Shown here piece by piece: positions 10,402 through 21,100 of a stretch of DNA of 58,600 nucleotides; position 1 is the first letter of the stretch, and each line of letters opens with the position of its first letter. Made by a program: the position numbers and the translations under genes. Source of the DNA: an uncultured Prevotellaceae bacterium (lineage in GTDB: Bacteria; Bacteroidota; Bacteroidia; Bacteroidales; Bacteroidaceae); assembly GCA_947170495.1 (NCBI GenBank), contig CAMVUB010000009.1, positions 1-58,600 of the forward strand. Reading direction: 5' to 3'. Below the pieces are notes generated by a model. The model did no database searches, was not told the DNA's origin, and saw only the letters and a program-made list of their open reading frames with translations.

Positions 10402-11640
10402 ATGCCAGCGGACAGCGTCACCCTCTACGAACTCAACGCCCTCGTGCGCTCCGTCCTGGAGCAGACGATGTCCGATGCCTATTGGTTGGAGGCGGAGCTG
10501 AGTGAGGCGCGACAGGCCTCCAACGGCCATTTCTACGTAGAGTTCGTGCAGAAGGACGACGCCGGACGGGCGTTCATCGCCAAGGCGCGAGGCACCATCT
10601 GGGCGCGCACCTACCACACCCTCGCTCCACTCTTCGAGCGTGCCACGGGCGAGCACATGCGTGCTGGCATGAAGGTGCGCGTGCAGGTGACGGTGGCATT
10701 TCACGAATTATATGGCTACTCGCTCAATGTCGTTGATATCGACCCTTCTTACACGATGGGCGATATGGCACGCCGACGTCGCGAGATTCTGGCACAGCTG
10801 GAGGCCGACGGCATCCTGCATGACAACCAGGAGCTGCAGCTGCCCGTCCTTGTGAAGCGCATTGCCGTCGTCTCGTCGGCAGGTGCTGCCGGCTATGGCG
10901 ACTTCTGCAACCAGCTGGACCACAACGACTACGGCCTTTATTTCCATACGCAACTCTTCCCGGCTGTCATGCAGGGAGACCATGTCGAGGAGAGCGTCCT
11001 CGCAGCCCTCGCGGCCATCGCCGACGAGGCGGAGCGCTGGGACTGCGTGGTCATCATCCGTGGTGGCGGAGCCACCAGCGATCTCTCCGACTTCGACAGC
11101 TACCATCTCGCAGCGGCCATCACGCAGATGCCTCTGCCTGTTATCGTGGGCATTGGCCATGAACGCGATGAAACCGTACTGGATTTCGTGGCCCACACTC
11201 GTGTGAAGACCCCCACGGCCGCTGCTGCCTTCCTCATCGACCTCGGTGCACAGCAGCTGGCCCTCATCGAGGAGCTGCAGCAGCGCCTCACACAGGCCGC
11301 ACGGCAACAGATAGAGGCCCTCCATTTCAAGCTCGACAAGATGGTGGCGCTGTTGCCACATACCGTAGCCATGACCCTTGAGCGTGAACAGCATAAGCTG
11401 CAGCAGCTGTCGCAGCGTTACCGGCAGGCGACAGCCCTTCAGGTGCAAGGGACCAAGTTCAAGCTTCAGAACTTCGAGACGCGCCTCTCGGCCCTCGACC
11501 CCGTGCTGCAGTTGCGCCGCGGCTACTCGCTCACCTTTACCGCCGACGGACACCTCGTGAAGACCGTCGCACAGGTGAAACCAGGTGACCGCCTCCTCAC
11601 CCGTTTTCCCGATGGAATCGTACAATCTCAAGCCCTATGA
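10402..11640 (+). CDS. xseA: Exodeoxyribonuclease VII large subunit
   Basis: The catalytic subunit of exonuclease VII degrades single-stranded DNA to oligonucleotides with XseB. The 412 residues show the N-terminal OB-fold (TLYELNALVRSVLE, YWLEAELSEA) and the nuclease core with VVSSAGAAGYGDF, VIIRGGGATSDLSDFD, GHERDETVLDFVAHTRVKTP and TAAAAFL. A coiled coil follows (~285-370), then a C-terminal LRRGYSLTFT segment. The length is at the short end of the family. It overlaps xseB by 4 bp (ATGA), the usual coupling of the two subunits. Confidence 0.95.
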   Translation: MPADSVTLYELNALVRSVLEQTMSDAYWLEAELSEARQASNGHFYVEFVQKDDAGRAFIAKARGTIWARTYHTLAPLFERATGEHMRAGMKVRVQVTVAFHELYGYSLNVVDIDPSYTMGDMARRRREILAQLEADGILHDNQELQLPVLVKRIAVVSSAGAAGYGDFCNQLDHNDYGLYFHTQLFPAVMQGDHVEESVLAALAAIADEAERWDCVVIIRGGGATSDLSDFDSYHLAAAITQMPLPVIVGIGHERDETVLDFVAHTRVKTPTAAAAFLIDLGAQQLALIEELQQRLTQAARQQIEALHFKLDKMVALLPHTVAMTLEREQHKLQQLSQRYRQATALQVQGTKFKLQNFETRLSALDPVLQLRRGYSLTFTADGHLVKTVAQVKPGDRLLTRFPDGIVQSQAL

Positions 11641-11828
11641 ATACAGAAGAACTCACCTATGAGGCTGCCCTCACGCAGCTGGAGAAACTCGCCCGCGAGA
11701 TGGAAGCTGGCGAGGTGCCCATCGATTTGTTGGCCGCTAAACTCAAGGAAGCCCAGACGCTCCTTGCCTTCTGCAAGGCTAAGCTCACCAAGGCCGACGA
11801 GGAGGTCAAGAAGTTGTTGGGAGAATAA
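11637..11828 (+). CDS. xseB: Exodeoxyribonuclease VII small subunit
   Basis: This 63-residue helical protein binds the coiled coil of XseA. LTYEAALTQLEKLAREMEAG and LLAAKLKEAQTLLAFCKAKL are the family signature. The start overlaps the xseA stop. The gene converges on trmB with a 12-bp gap and no clear terminator. Confidence 0.93.
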   Translation: MNTEELTYEAALTQLEKLAREMEAGEVPIDLLAAKLKEAQTLLAFCKAKLTKADEEVKKLLGE

Positions 11829-11840
11829 GAGGGTAGGGGA

Positions 11841-12713
11841 TTACTTGCTCGTCAGCAGCGAGCTGCGCTTGTCGCGGTTGTAGCTGCGGTACTCGTCGAG
11901 GGGGATTTCCACATCGGGCTCCACGAGTACACCTTCAGCTGGCAGACGGAAACGCAGGTACTTGATGGTCAAGCCACGAGCCAGCCATTGCTGTTCGTAG
12001 TAGGTGCGGATGGAGAGGTCTAAGGACTCACCCCCCTGCCCCCTCTCTTTCAAAGAGGGGGAGTCGGCAGTAGGTCTTAAAGGATCCTGAGATGCAAAAG
12101 TATCTGTCCCCTCTTTGAAAGAGAGGGGTGCGCCTGGAAGGGCGGGGGTGAGTCTGTAGAGGTCTTCCGTACACACCTCCACCGGTAGCTGGTTCGCCTC
12201 CACCATATACTTGGTGTAGGTGAACAGGAAGTTGGAGTCGGTCTTGAGGTGAATGAGGCCGCCGTCCTCTAAGAAATGGCGGTAGCGGGCGAGGAAGTAG
12301 GTGGAGGTGAGGCGCTTGGTGGCCTTCTTCATCTGCGGATCGGAGAAGGTGAGCCAGATCTCTTGCACCTCGCCGGGGGCAAAGAAGCGGTCGATGATCT
12401 CGATGTTCGTGCGCAGGAAGGCGACATTCGTGAGCCCCTCTCGCAGCGACTCCGTGGCACCGCTCCACATGCGTGAACCTTTGATATCTACGCCAATGAA
12501 GTTGCGGTCGGGGTAGCGACGCGCCAGTCCCACGGCGTACTCGCCGCGGCCGCAACCCAGCTCCAACACAATGGGATTGTCGTTTTTGAAGAACTGCTCG
12601 CGCCAATGGCCGCGCATCTCAAACGGCACGTCTTCGACTACCGAATAGGGGTACTCGAAGACGTGGGGATAACTCGCCATATCGGCGAACTTCGCTAATT
12701 TGCCTTTGCTCAT
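11841..12713 (-). CDS. trmB: tRNA (guanine-N7)-methyltransferase with a ~40-residue repeat-derived insertion
   Basis: TrmB makes m7G46 in tRNA using SAM. The start [20 protein letters not shown] at 12713 fits the family; its ATG overlaps the ilvE stop (ATGA), so an upstream start inside ilvE is unlikely. The SAM site [15 protein letters not shown] and GVDIKG are intact, as is the catalytic/tRNA motif [15 protein letters not shown]. Between residues ~185 and 230 lies a segment ([15 protein letters not shown] … [13 protein letters not shown]) encoded by an inverted pair of C/G-rich palindromes. The normal C-terminus ([20 protein letters not shown]) resumes after it. At 290 residues the protein is longer than the usual 210-260. 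Confidence 0.92.
   Translation of the reverse strand: MSKGKLAKFADMASYPHVFEYPYSVVEDVPFEMRGHWREQFFKNDNPIVLELGCGRGEYAVGLARRYPDRNFIGVDIKGSRMWSGATESLREGLTNVAFLRTNIEIIDRFFAPGEVQEIWLTFSDPQMKKATKRLTSTYFLARYRHFLEDGGLIHLKTDSNFLFTYTKYMVEANQLPVEVCTEDLYRLTPALPGAPLSFKEGTDTFASQDPLRPTADSPSLKERGQGGESLDLSIRTYYEQQWLARGLTIKYLRFRLPAEGVLVEPDVEIPLDEYRSYNRDKRSSLLTSK
12026..12154. repeat. REPIN-like inverted pair of palindromes inside trmB
   Basis: CCCCTCTCTTTCAAAGAGGGG-type palindromes occur near 12041-12063 and 12107-12127, each next to an outer arm of type CTCACCCCC…GCCC, with the arms in opposite orientation. Together they form a large imperfect inverted repeat read through in frame. Confidence 0.8.
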
Positions 12714-13726
12714 TCGATGACAACGCGTGTCCAGCCGTGGATGTCGGGTTCGATACCGTACTGAATGTCGATGAGGCGGCGATAGAGCTTTGTGCAGACG
12801 GGACCGGGCTTGCCGTCCTTGCTGAAGACGTAGCTGTGACCCGTCTCGGGGTCGTCGATGCGCTCGATGGGGCTGATGACGGCTGCCGTGCCGCAAGCGC
12901 CTGCCTCCTCGAAGGTCGAGAGCTCTTCGAGCGGAATCTGGCGGCGCTCCACCGTCAGACCGAGGTCTTCGGCTACCTGCATCAGACTCATGTTCGTTAC
13001 GCTGGGCAGGATGCTGTTGCTCAGGGGGGTCACATAGGTGTTGTTCTTGATACCGAAGAAGTTAGCAGCACCGCACTCGTCGATGTACTTCTTTTCCTTC
13101 GCATCGAGATAGAACTCGCAGCTGTAGCCCTGCTCGTGAGCCCATTTGTTGGCGCGCAGGCTGGCAGCGTAGTTGCCGCCGACCTTGTAGCAACCGGTGC
13201 CGAGAGGAGCGGAACGGTCGTAGTCACGTGTGATGACATAGGGGTTCGTGGCGAAGCCGCCCTTGAAATACGGACCTACGGGCGACACGAAGATCAGGAA
13301 CAGATAGTCGCTGGCGGGGTGCACGCCCACCTGAGCTGTGGTGCCGATGAGCAGCGGACGGATGTAAAGCGTGGCACCGCTCTCGTAGGGCGGGATGAAG
13401 CGCTCGTTGAGGCGCACTACCTTCTCCACCATCTCGATAAACATCTCCGTGGGCACTTCGGGCATCACCAGACCGCGGCAGGTGGACTGCAGACGGGCGG
13501 CGTTCTGTTCGGGACGGAAGATGCGCACCTTGCCGTCGGGACAGCGATACGCCTTCAGGCCCTCGAAAGCCTCCTGGCCGTAGTGCAGGCAGGTGGCTGC
13601 CATACTCATGGGGATGGTCTCCTCGGAGTGAACTTCGATTTCACCCCACTTGCCGTTGTGGTAGTTGCAACGGACGTTATAGTCGGTCGGCATATAGCCG
13701 AAGGACAGGTTGCTCCAATCAATCAT
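12710..13726 (-). CDS. ilvE: Branched-chain amino-acid aminotransferase
   Basis: This PLP class IV aminotransferase exchanges the amino group of Leu, Ile and Val with 2-oxoglutarate. Its 338 residues fit the bacterial BCAT type. Visible are [20 protein letters not shown], the [14 protein letters not shown] motif, [13 protein letters not shown] with the PLP lysine, and the substrate/PLP region [10 protein letters not shown]. The stop TGA overlaps the trmB ATG, so the two are probably translated in a coupled way. Its promoter faces that of mrp across a 275-bp spacer. Confidence 0.95.
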   Translation of the reverse strand: MIDWSNLSFGYMPTDYNVRCNYHNGKWGEIEVHSEETIPMSMAATCLHYGQEAFEGLKAYRCPDGKVRIFRPEQNAARLQSTCRGLVMPEVPTEMFIEMVEKVVRLNERFIPPYESGATLYIRPLLIGTTAQVGVHPASDYLFLIFVSPVGPYFKGGFATNPYVITRDYDRSAPLGTGCYKVGGNYAASLRANKWAHEQGYSCEFYLDAKEKKYIDECGAANFFGIKNNTYVTPLSNSILPSVTNMSLMQVAEDLGLTVERRQIPLEELSTFEEAGACGTAAVISPIERIDDPETGHSYVFSKDGKPGPVCTKLYRRLIDIQYGIEPDIHGWTRVVIE

Positions 13727-13762
13727 AATGATTTACTTTTTAGTGATTTGCTTTTTCGGCCG

Positions 13763-13770
13763 CAAAAGTA
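13763..13770 (-). promoter_or_regulatory. -7 box of the ilvE-trmB promoter
   Basis: The minus strand reads TACTTTTG, 36 bp before the ilvE start. Confidence 0.6.
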
Positions 13771-13910
13771 CGCAAAAACTTCGAAAACGGCGTACAAATC
13801 ATGTCATAAAATGATGCGAAAGCCTAAACTTTTACACTTAAAACAAATGAATCTTCGTATGTCCCTGCAAAAATCTTGGTGAAGAGCATAAGCGTTCCAA
13901 ACTTTTTACT

Positions 13911-13918
13911 TACCTTTG
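13911..13918 (+). promoter_or_regulatory. -7 box of the mrp promoter
   Basis: TACCTTTG stands 83 bp before the likely GTG start of mrp. Confidence 0.6.
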
Positions 13919-13960
13919 CTCCGCTCTAATGAGTGCATAGGCACGCCCGCCTGTGCGAGA

Positions 13961-14000
13961 TAAAACTCTCAACTATTAACTATCAACTCTCAACTATCAT
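13961..14000. repeat. Heptamer array abutting the mrp start codon
   Basis: AACTCTC/AACTATC/AACTATT heptamers run up to one base before the GTG start of mrp. They are open in the mrp frame, which makes the ORF appear longer than the gene. Confidence 0.75.
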
Positions 14001-14001
14001 T

Positions 14002-15135
14002 GTGACTCTCTACCCACAACTCATCATAGACGCCCTGAAGACCGTGCGCTATCCCGGCACGGGCAAGAACATTGTGGAGATGGGGATGGTGGAAGACGAC
14101 CTGCGCATCAGCGGGATGCACGTCAGCTTCTCCCTCCTCTTCGACAAGCCCACGAACCCGTTCCTGAAATCCCTCGTGAAAGCCTCCGAGGCTGCCATCC
14201 ACGCCTATGTCAGCAAGGATATCACCGTGGAGATAAAGACCAAAGTAGCCCCCCATTCGGCCCCCGAGGGGGCTACGGCGCCTCAGTCCTCGACCTCAAA
14301 AGAAGCCCCCTCGGGGGCTGTAGGGGGGGCTTCTATCATCGCCGTGTCGTCCGGCAAGGGCGGTGTGGGCAAGAGCACCGTGGCCGCCAACCTGGCCATC
14401 GGACTGGCACGCCTCGGACACCGCGTAGGCCTGCTGGACTGCGACATCTTCGGCCCTTCGATGCCCAAGATGTTCCAGGTGGAGGATGCCCGTCCCTACA
14501 GCGAGGAGATAGACGGCAAGGCGATGATCGTGCCTATTGAGAAATACGGGGTGAAGATGCTCAGCATCGGTTTCTTCGTAGATCCCGACACCCCCACACT
14601 GTGGCGCGGCGGCATGGCCTCGAATGCGCTGAAGCAGCTCATCGGCGAGACCGCCTGGGGCGACCTCGACTACTTCATTCTCGACACGCCTCCGGGCACG
14701 AGCGATATCCATCTCACGCTGGTGCAGACGCTGCCCATCACGGGCGCCGGCATCGTCTCGACACCCCAGCAGGTGGAGATGGCCGACGCACGCAAGGGCA
14801 TCAATATGTACGCCAATGAGAAGGTGAATGTGCCCATCCTGGGACTGGTGGAGAACATGAGCTGGTTCACGCCGGCAGAGCTGCCCGACAACCGTTACTA
14901 CATCTTCGGCCGCGAGGGTGTGAAGGCGCTGGCCGAGGAGATGGATGTGCCGCTGCTGGCACAGATCCCCCTGGTGCAGAGCGTCTGCGAGAGCGGCGAC
15001 AGCGGCGAACCGGCCGTGCTGCACCCCGAGACGCCCACCGGCAATGCCTTCCTCCAACTGGCCGCCCGCGTGGTGACAGAGACAGACCGTCGCAACGCCA
15101 GCCAAGCAGCCACACAAGTGGTGAAAACACACTAA
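14002..15135 (+). CDS. mrp: Mrp/ApbC-type iron-sulfur cluster carrier ATPase
   Basis: Mrp/ApbC/NBP35-family P-loop ATPases carry Fe-S clusters to target proteins. The GTG at 14002 gives TLYPQLIIDALKTVRYPGTG, the usual start; the upstream ATG (13933) would add only repeat-encoded residues. An N-terminal DUF59-like domain spans ~1-80. The deviant Walker A SGKGGVGKSTVAANLA, FGPSMPKMF and DTPPGTSDIHLTL are clear. The expected CxxC near the end of the ATPase is not visible (the region reads ENMSWFTPAELPDNRYYIFG), as in some family members. The linker before the P-loop (SAPEGATAPQSST, APSGAVGGAS) comes from an inverted pair of palindromes. A hairpin terminator follows the gene. Confidence 0.92.
   Translation: MTLYPQLIIDALKTVRYPGTGKNIVEMGMVEDDLRISGMHVSFSLLFDKPTNPFLKSLVKASEAAIHAYVSKDITVEIKTKVAPHSAPEGATAPQSSTSKEAPSGAVGGASIIAVSSGKGGVGKSTVAANLAIGLARLGHRVGLLDCDIFGPSMPKMFQVEDARPYSEEIDGKAMIVPIEKYGVKMLSIGFFVDPDTPTLWRGGMASNALKQLIGETAWGDLDYFILDTPPGTSDIHLTLVQTLPITGAGIVSTPQQVEMADARKGINMYANEKVNVPILGLVENMSWFTPAELPDNRYYIFGREGVKALAEEMDVPLLAQIPLVQSVCESGDSGEPAVLHPETPTGNAFLQLAARVVTETDRRNASQAATQVVKTH
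14248..14333. repeat. REPIN-like palindrome pair inside mrp
   Basis: GGCCCCCGAGGGGGC and AGCCCCCTCGGGGGCT palindromes, in inverted arrangement with outer C/G runs, are separated by ~30 bp. The second half (AGAAGCCCCCTCGGGGGC and then GTAGGGGGGGC) recurs almost identically in the GH31 gene. Confidence 0.82.
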
Positions 15136-15159
15136 GCAGTAGCGTTATACCCCTCTATT

Positions 15160-15200
15160 AAGTGTCAGAAAGGCCCATCTCAACGGCCATTCTGACACTT
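15160..15200. terminator. Hairpin terminator after mrp
   Basis: AAGTGTCAGAA (15160-15170) pairs with TTCTGACACTT (15190-15200), extended by GGCC/GGCC in the loop. AATTGTTATTTT follows. Confidence 0.7.
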
Positions 15201-15248
15201 AATTGTTATTTTACTGGCCGTTTTCTTTGCCGAATAAGGAAACTGACG

Positions 15249-15256
15249 TATATTTG
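15249..15256 (+). promoter_or_regulatory. -7 box of the sialidase-GH20 operon
   Basis: TATATTTG lies 42 bp before the first sialidase start and just after the mrp terminator. Confidence 0.6.
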
Positions 15257-15298
15257 TGCGCTAATAACCGTATAATAACGCCTAAAACACATAAAAAC

Positions 15299-18064
15299 AT
15301 GAAACCGACTCTCAAGACACTCTCAGCCATCATCACGATGATGATAGCCATGCCTGTTCATCTCCTCGCGCAGTCCTCAGTAGGTGTTGGCGCACAGATC
15401 ACCAGAGAAAGTGACCTCGTAGATGGCGGCAAGTATGTCCTGCAATCACAGGCCAGCGGCAATCCCTATATCACCGATGCTGGCTCCGACTACTCTGTAC
15501 CCAACGGCGGCAACCAGCCCACCACGGCCAGCGTCTATTACTTCTTCAAGAACACCGACGGCACCTGGCGCATCCGCAACCAATACACAGGCAAGTTCTG
15601 GGGCATCCCGGTCTATAACCAGAAGCTAGCACCGGCGATAGAGTTGGAGGCCGGCGCATGGTCGATGAACTTCTCCGGCAACATCGCCTACCCGAGAGCC
15701 AAGGCCGCCGACGGCACCACGGTGCTCAGCATCGACCGTTCCTCGCAGAAGATTGTGGGCTGGACAACCAAGACCAGCGGCAATGCCGCGCAGAGTGTGA
15801 AGATCTATGAGGTCGATGCTGCGCTCTCCTCGGAACCGCTGTTGGAGCTGGAGCACAAGATTGTGAACGTCAGTGCCACGCCTGCCAATGACCTGACGAC
15901 AGGGCAGTGGTACACCATCTACGACCGCGGCCTCACCGGCGGCACCAAGCCCCACGGCTATCTCTATGAGAACAGCAACAGCCACAAGCTCTTCAACACC
16001 GCCACAGCACCCAGCGGACTGGCCACGAAAGCGGCCAAGTACCTGCTGCGCCTAACGGATGCAGGCGATGGAAACTACTATATCCAGAACGGCTTCGGCA
16101 ACTACTTCGGCACCATTGAGCACAACACACAGGTGGCCGTGGTAGCAGGAGCCACCGAGGCCATCGCGGTGAAGAAAATTGCAGGCACCGACGGACACTT
16201 CTACCTGCAAGGCGTCAGCACCGGCGTCATCTTGGACGCCAACGACCTCAGCGCCGGCGATGCCAAGGCCACTGTCGTGGGATGGGGCAATAGCGTTCCT
16301 ACCAGCATTGGCGGCAACAACGACTGGGCCTTCTATCCCGTGGAGCTGGATGACATCCCAGCAGAGATTGCACTCTTCGAGAGCGACGTCACCGTCAGTC
16401 GCGGCTACCAGACCACCGGGCGCGGCAATGCCGATGCCCTGCTTCTGCGCATAGACATCACCCCGTCGCAGGTGTTGCAGAAGGCCACCTTCCGCTTTGC
16501 CCTGGATGCAGCTACGCGCGACAACATCAGCAGCCTCTATCTCTATGACACCAAGGAGACAGAGTTCCTGGCCAACATCCCGGCAGCCACCGTGGGGAGC
16601 GCCACCGAGATAGGCGCCACGACGGACATCAAGGTGGAGAATATCACCGCTGGGCTGCACCGCCTCTGGCTCTGTGCCACGGTGAAGGACGATGCCCAGC
16701 TGGGCGCCATCCTCAAGGCTGCTCTCACCACCATCGACTATACCACGTCGGCCGATGCCTCCTTCGATGCCATAGCCATCGGGAGCCCCGACCGCCAAGG
16801 CATGAAAGTCTTCGACCAACAGCTCTTCATCTTCAAGCCCACCACCGATGACTGCCGCTACTACCGCATCCCGGCAATGATCCTGGATGAGAACGACAAC
16901 ATCGTCGTTGCAGCCGACAAGCGCTACAACAGCAACAGCGACCTGGGCAACCACAAGATCGACGTGGTGAGCCTGCGCAGTGAGGACGGCGGCCGCACCT
17001 GGAAGGACTACGCCACCATCGCTGTCGGCGACGGCTACACGGCCGCCTACTTCGGCTACGGCGATGCCGCTCTGGCCCGCGCCACCAACGGCGACCTCGT
17101 CTGCATCATGGCCTCGGGCAGCAAGACGTGGGGCTATGGCATGGTCACGGCCGGCTTCGCCCGCAGCACCGACAACGGCAAGAGCTGGACGCTGATAAAG
17201 AACCTGCTGGATTCACCTGCCTTCTATGACGAGAACAGCAACGACGGCAGCCTCAGCGTCACCAACATCTTCACCACCTCCGGCAAGGGCCTGACCACCA
17301 CCGACGGCGTCATCATGTTCACCACCAACTGCAAGAACAATCTCGGCACCGTCAACTATATACTCTACTCCACCGACAACGGTGCCCACTGGCGCCTGAG
17401 CAATGCCGTGGCCTACACTGGCACCGACGAGTCGAAGCTGGAGCAGCGCAACGACGGCAGCCTGCTGCTCTCCGTGCGCCAGAGCGGCAACCGCGGCTGG
17501 AACACCGCCACCTACACGAAGAACGCCGATGGCACCGTGACCTTCCACTGGGGCACGCAAACCCGCACGGGAGACATCTGGGGCAACGCCTGCAATGCCG
17601 ATATCCTCTACTACAGCCATCAGAGCGACACCGATCCCGACATCCTGCTCCACAGCTACATCAACACCAGCGGCCGTCAGAGCCTGCAGATAAGCATGAG
17701 CCTGAACGGCGGCACGACATGGAAGGATGTCTATAACATCCAGCCCAACGGCTCCTGCTACTCCACCATGATCCAGCTGCCCAGCGGCGATGTCGCCCTG
17801 CTCTTTGAGGATGAGTCCTACAGCGCCGGCAACGGCTATGCCATCAACTTCGTCACCATCACCCGCGAACAGATCCTCGACTGGTTCGTCAAGGCCGGCG
17901 GTGAGCTGCCCGTCGGCATTGAAAGCCTCCCCGCCATGGACGAAGCCAAAAGTTCAAAGTTCAATGTTCAAAGTTCAATGATCTACAACCTCGCCGGCCA
18001 GCAGCTGAGCAAGCCCCGGAAGGGCGTAAACATCGTCAACGGCAAGAAGGTTGTGGTGAAATAA
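15299..18064 (+). CDS. Exported sialidase 1 (GH33) with N-terminal lectin-like modules
   Basis: The ATG at 15299 opens a signal peptide (MKPTLKTLSAIITMMIAMPV HLLAQ), so export is likely; the ORF extends 5' to 15203 without a signal. Order: a β-rich module shared with sialidase 2 (~28-180), a second lectin-like module (~200-345) shared with the GH20 enzyme, a BNR-associated N-domain (~350-500), then the six-bladed sialidase propeller. The propeller shows CRYYRIPAMI (catalytic Arg of the RIP motif), VAADKRYNSNSD, and Asp boxes SEDGGRTW, STDNGKSW, STDNGAHW and SLNGGTTW. It should release terminal sialic acid from glycans. The C-terminal tail IYNLAGQQLSK…KGVNIVNGKKVVVK follows a heptamer-encoded SSKFNVQSS linker. 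First gene of a three-enzyme operon; 921 residues. Confidence 0.92.
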   Translation: MKPTLKTLSAIITMMIAMPVHLLAQSSVGVGAQITRESDLVDGGKYVLQSQASGNPYITDAGSDYSVPNGGNQPTTASVYYFFKNTDGTWRIRNQYTGKFWGIPVYNQKLAPAIELEAGAWSMNFSGNIAYPRAKAADGTTVLSIDRSSQKIVGWTTKTSGNAAQSVKIYEVDAALSSEPLLELEHKIVNVSATPANDLTTGQWYTIYDRGLTGGTKPHGYLYENSNSHKLFNTATAPSGLATKAAKYLLRLTDAGDGNYYIQNGFGNYFGTIEHNTQVAVVAGATEAIAVKKIAGTDGHFYLQGVSTGVILDANDLSAGDAKATVVGWGNSVPTSIGGNNDWAFYPVELDDIPAEIALFESDVTVSRGYQTTGRGNADALLLRIDITPSQVLQKATFRFALDAATRDNISSLYLYDTKETEFLANIPAATVGSATEIGATTDIKVENITAGLHRLWLCATVKDDAQLGAILKAALTTIDYTTSADASFDAIAIGSPDRQGMKVFDQQLFIFKPTTDDCRYYRIPAMILDENDNIVVAADKRYNSNSDLGNHKIDVVSLRSEDGGRTWKDYATIAVGDGYTAAYFGYGDAALARATNGDLVCIMASGSKTWGYGMVTAGFARSTDNGKSWTLIKNLLDSPAFYDENSNDGSLSVTNIFTTSGKGLTTTDGVIMFTTNCKNNLGTVNYILYSTDNGAHWRLSNAVAYTGTDESKLEQRNDGSLLLSVRQSGNRGWNTATYTKNADGTVTFHWGTQTRTGDIWGNACNADILYYSHQSDTDPDILLHSYINTSGRQSLQISMSLNGGTTWKDVYNIQPNGSCYSTMIQLPSGDVALLFEDESYSAGNGYAINFVTITREQILDWFVKAGGELPVGIESLPAMDEAKSSKFNVQSSMIYNLAGQQLSKPRKGVNIVNGKKVVVK
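17948..17980 (+). repeat. Heptamer array before the C-terminal tail of sialidase 1
   Basis: AAAGTTC/AATGTTC heptamers encode SSKFNVQSS between the catalytic part and the tail. The GH20 gene has the same array at 21418-21450, one base changed. Confidence 0.8.
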
Positions 18065-18106
18065 CGACTCATCAACCAATAGGCTAACCATCAAACAATC
18101 ACACAG

Positions 18107-21100
18107 ATGAAGCTAAGAAGTTTCTTTGCGGCATTGCTCCTGCTGAGCCTCGTGACTCCGAAAACCGCCCTCTGTGCACAAGATGCCACTGCGCTGCTAA
18201 TGCCCAAGCCGCACGAGCTGACCACGAACAATGCCACCTTTGACCTCAATCGGCAGGTGAAGCTCACCGACGAGACAGGCTCTACGCTCCTCGCCGCCAT
18301 CTTCCCCCACCAAAGTGCCACGGCCGTCGCCACCGTGAGCGTCAACATCGTTGATGCCGCCACGCTCGGCACCTTCGACTACACGCTGGCAGGCTTCGAC
18401 AACGAGGGCTACAAGCTGGAGGTCACCACAGATGCCATCACCATCACCGCCGCCACAAAGACGGGCGTGATTCGTGCTGCCCAGACGTTGATGCAGCTTG
18501 CCGCTGCCACCGGCGGCACTGCCATTCCAGGTGTCAGCATCACCGACTACCCGGCCTTCAAGCTGCGCGGCATCATGCACGACGTAGGCCGTTCGTTCAT
18601 CTCCTTCGATGAGCTGAAGAAGGAAATCGACTTGCTTTCGCGCTTCAAGGTCAATGTCTTCCACTGGCACCTGACCGACAACCAAGGCTTCCGCTTCGAG
18701 TCGAAGGCCTACCCGCAACTCAACCAAGCCGCCAACATGACGCGCTTCGCAGGAAGCTTCTACACCCAGGCGCAATGCACCGAGCTGGAAGCTTATGCCG
18801 CCGAGCGTGGCGTCATCATCATCCCGGAGATTGACATGCCAGGCCACTCCACCGCCTTCACCAAAGCGATGGGCTTCACCATGAGCAGCGAGCAGGGCAA
18901 GGCAGCCCTGAAGACATTGCTCTCGGAGCTGGCCGCCGCCTTCCCGCTGGCGCCGTACATCCACATGGGCGCCGACGAGGCCGGCACAACGGCGGCCTTC
19001 GTCAACGAGATGTCGCAGTACATCAAGGAGACGCTCCATCGCAAGTGCATCGTATGGAACCCCATCAGCGGTGTCAGCATCAACAAGGCGAACCTGCCCT
19101 ATATCGACATGACGGAGATGTGGAGCACCAGTGGCCGTAAGATTGACGGCCTGCCCAATATCGACTGCCGCTACAACTACGTCAACCACTTCGATGTCTT
19201 TGCCGACCTGGTAGGAATCTACAAGAGCAATGTCTATTACGCCCAGCAGGGCAACAGCGAGGTGGCCGGTGCCATCACCGCTATCTGGAACGACCGCAAG
19301 ACGCCGACCGAAACGGACATCATCAGCCAGAATGGTCTCTATGCCCACGCCCTCGCCACCGCCGAACGCGGCTGGATGGGCGGCGGCAGCCAGTACATCG
19401 AGGTCGGCGGCACGACGCTGCCCAACAGCGGCGCGGAGTTCGAGGCGTTTGCCGACTGGGAGCGCCGCTTCCTTTATTATAAGGACACCTGGCTGAAGGA
19501 TGAGCCCATCCCCTACGTCAAGCAGACCAACGTGCGTTGGCGCATCACACAGCCCTTCCCCAACGGCGGCAACGCCGCAGCTGTCTTCCCGCCCGAGACG
19601 TCCACCGACGATATCCTGCCCGACCAGTTCACCTACGACGGCAAGACCTATACGACGAGCATGGCCACAGGCGCCGGCATATACCTGCGCCACACCTGGG
19701 GCACCATTGTGCCGGCGTTCTTCGCCTCGCCGCAGCTGAACACCACGGCCTACGCCTGGACCTACGTCTATTCGCCCACGGCACAGACGGCAGGTGCCCT
19801 CATCGAGTTCCAGAACTACAGCCGCTCGGAGAACGACAAGGCCCCCGACAAAGGCAACTGGGACCGCAAGGGCTCGCGCCTCTGGGTGAACGACATAGAG
19901 GTGCCAGCTCCCACGTGGACCAACAGCGGCAAGAGCATCAACAGCGAGGTGGACCTCGGCAACGAGAACTTCCCCGCGCGCAGCCCTATTGCCATCTCCT
20001 TGCGTGCCGGCTGGAACAAAGTGTTGCTGAAGCTGCCCTACGTCAGTGCCGGCGGCGTGCGCCTCAACAAATGGATGTTCACCTTCGTGCTCACCGACGC
20101 CGAGGGTCGCCACGCCCTCGACGGCATCACCTACTCACCCATCCAAAGCTTGGATGCCAATGCAGAGAGTGTCGTGGCAAAGATAGGTGAAATCAGGACC
20201 TACGTCAACAGCGTCTGCGGTACACAGGTGGGCTACTACCCCGTCAGTGCTGCTGCCACGTTGAACGCCGCTGTCGCCGAGGTGGAAACCACGCTGCAGA
20301 CAACATTGACCGCCGCCGAGCGTGAGGCACAGGTGACAACATTGCAGACGGCCTTCACGACCTTCAAGAACGGTCTGTCGGCACAGACCATCAACCAACC
20401 CCTGACCAGCACCGATGACAATGCTCACTACTACACGCTCTGCACTCCCCTGCGCGGCAGTCGCTACGCCACCTCCTCGGGCAGCGGCAGCGAGCTGGCC
20501 GGAGCCACAGCCATCACCACCGCCGCCTGCTGGAAGTTCGTGGCGCGCGGCGACGGGAAGTACGACATCGTCAACATCGCCGACGCCTCTTTCATTTCCC
20601 CCAACAGCAGCAACAACACCGCCCTCAAGACCCAGGCCACAGCCCCCACAGCCGGATGGACCGTCAGCAAGTCCGATGAACCCGGCTTCGTCATCATCAC
20701 CTCCGGCAGCTGCCAGTTCAACCAGACGAACAAGGCCAGCACGGCGCTCTCCAGCGCGTACCAGATTTACAACTGGGGCAGCGGCAGCAATATCAGCGAC
20801 ACAGGCTGCAAGTATGTCATCAGCGAGATAGCGGAAGAGGACATCCCCTACCCTCTCTCTTCCACGCCGTTGCCAGAACTCAAGGACAAGGAGATCCTCG
20901 TCGCAGCCACCGCCGCTGACGACCTGACGACGGGGCAATGGTATGTCATGTATGACCGCGGTGCCACCCGCGGCTATCTCTTCGAGAACGTGCAGACCCA
21001 CAAGCTGCACAACACCGCCACCCAGCCCAGCGGTGCCACCACGCAGACCGCCCGCCATCTCGTGCGCCTCATGGAGGCGTATGCCGGGAAGATGTACATC

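Noticed and set aside
13933..14001. Upstream ATG of the mrp ORF as the true start
   Set aside because: The added residues are encoded by the heptamer array and lie before the conserved TLYPQLIIDAL start, for which GTG 14002 fits.
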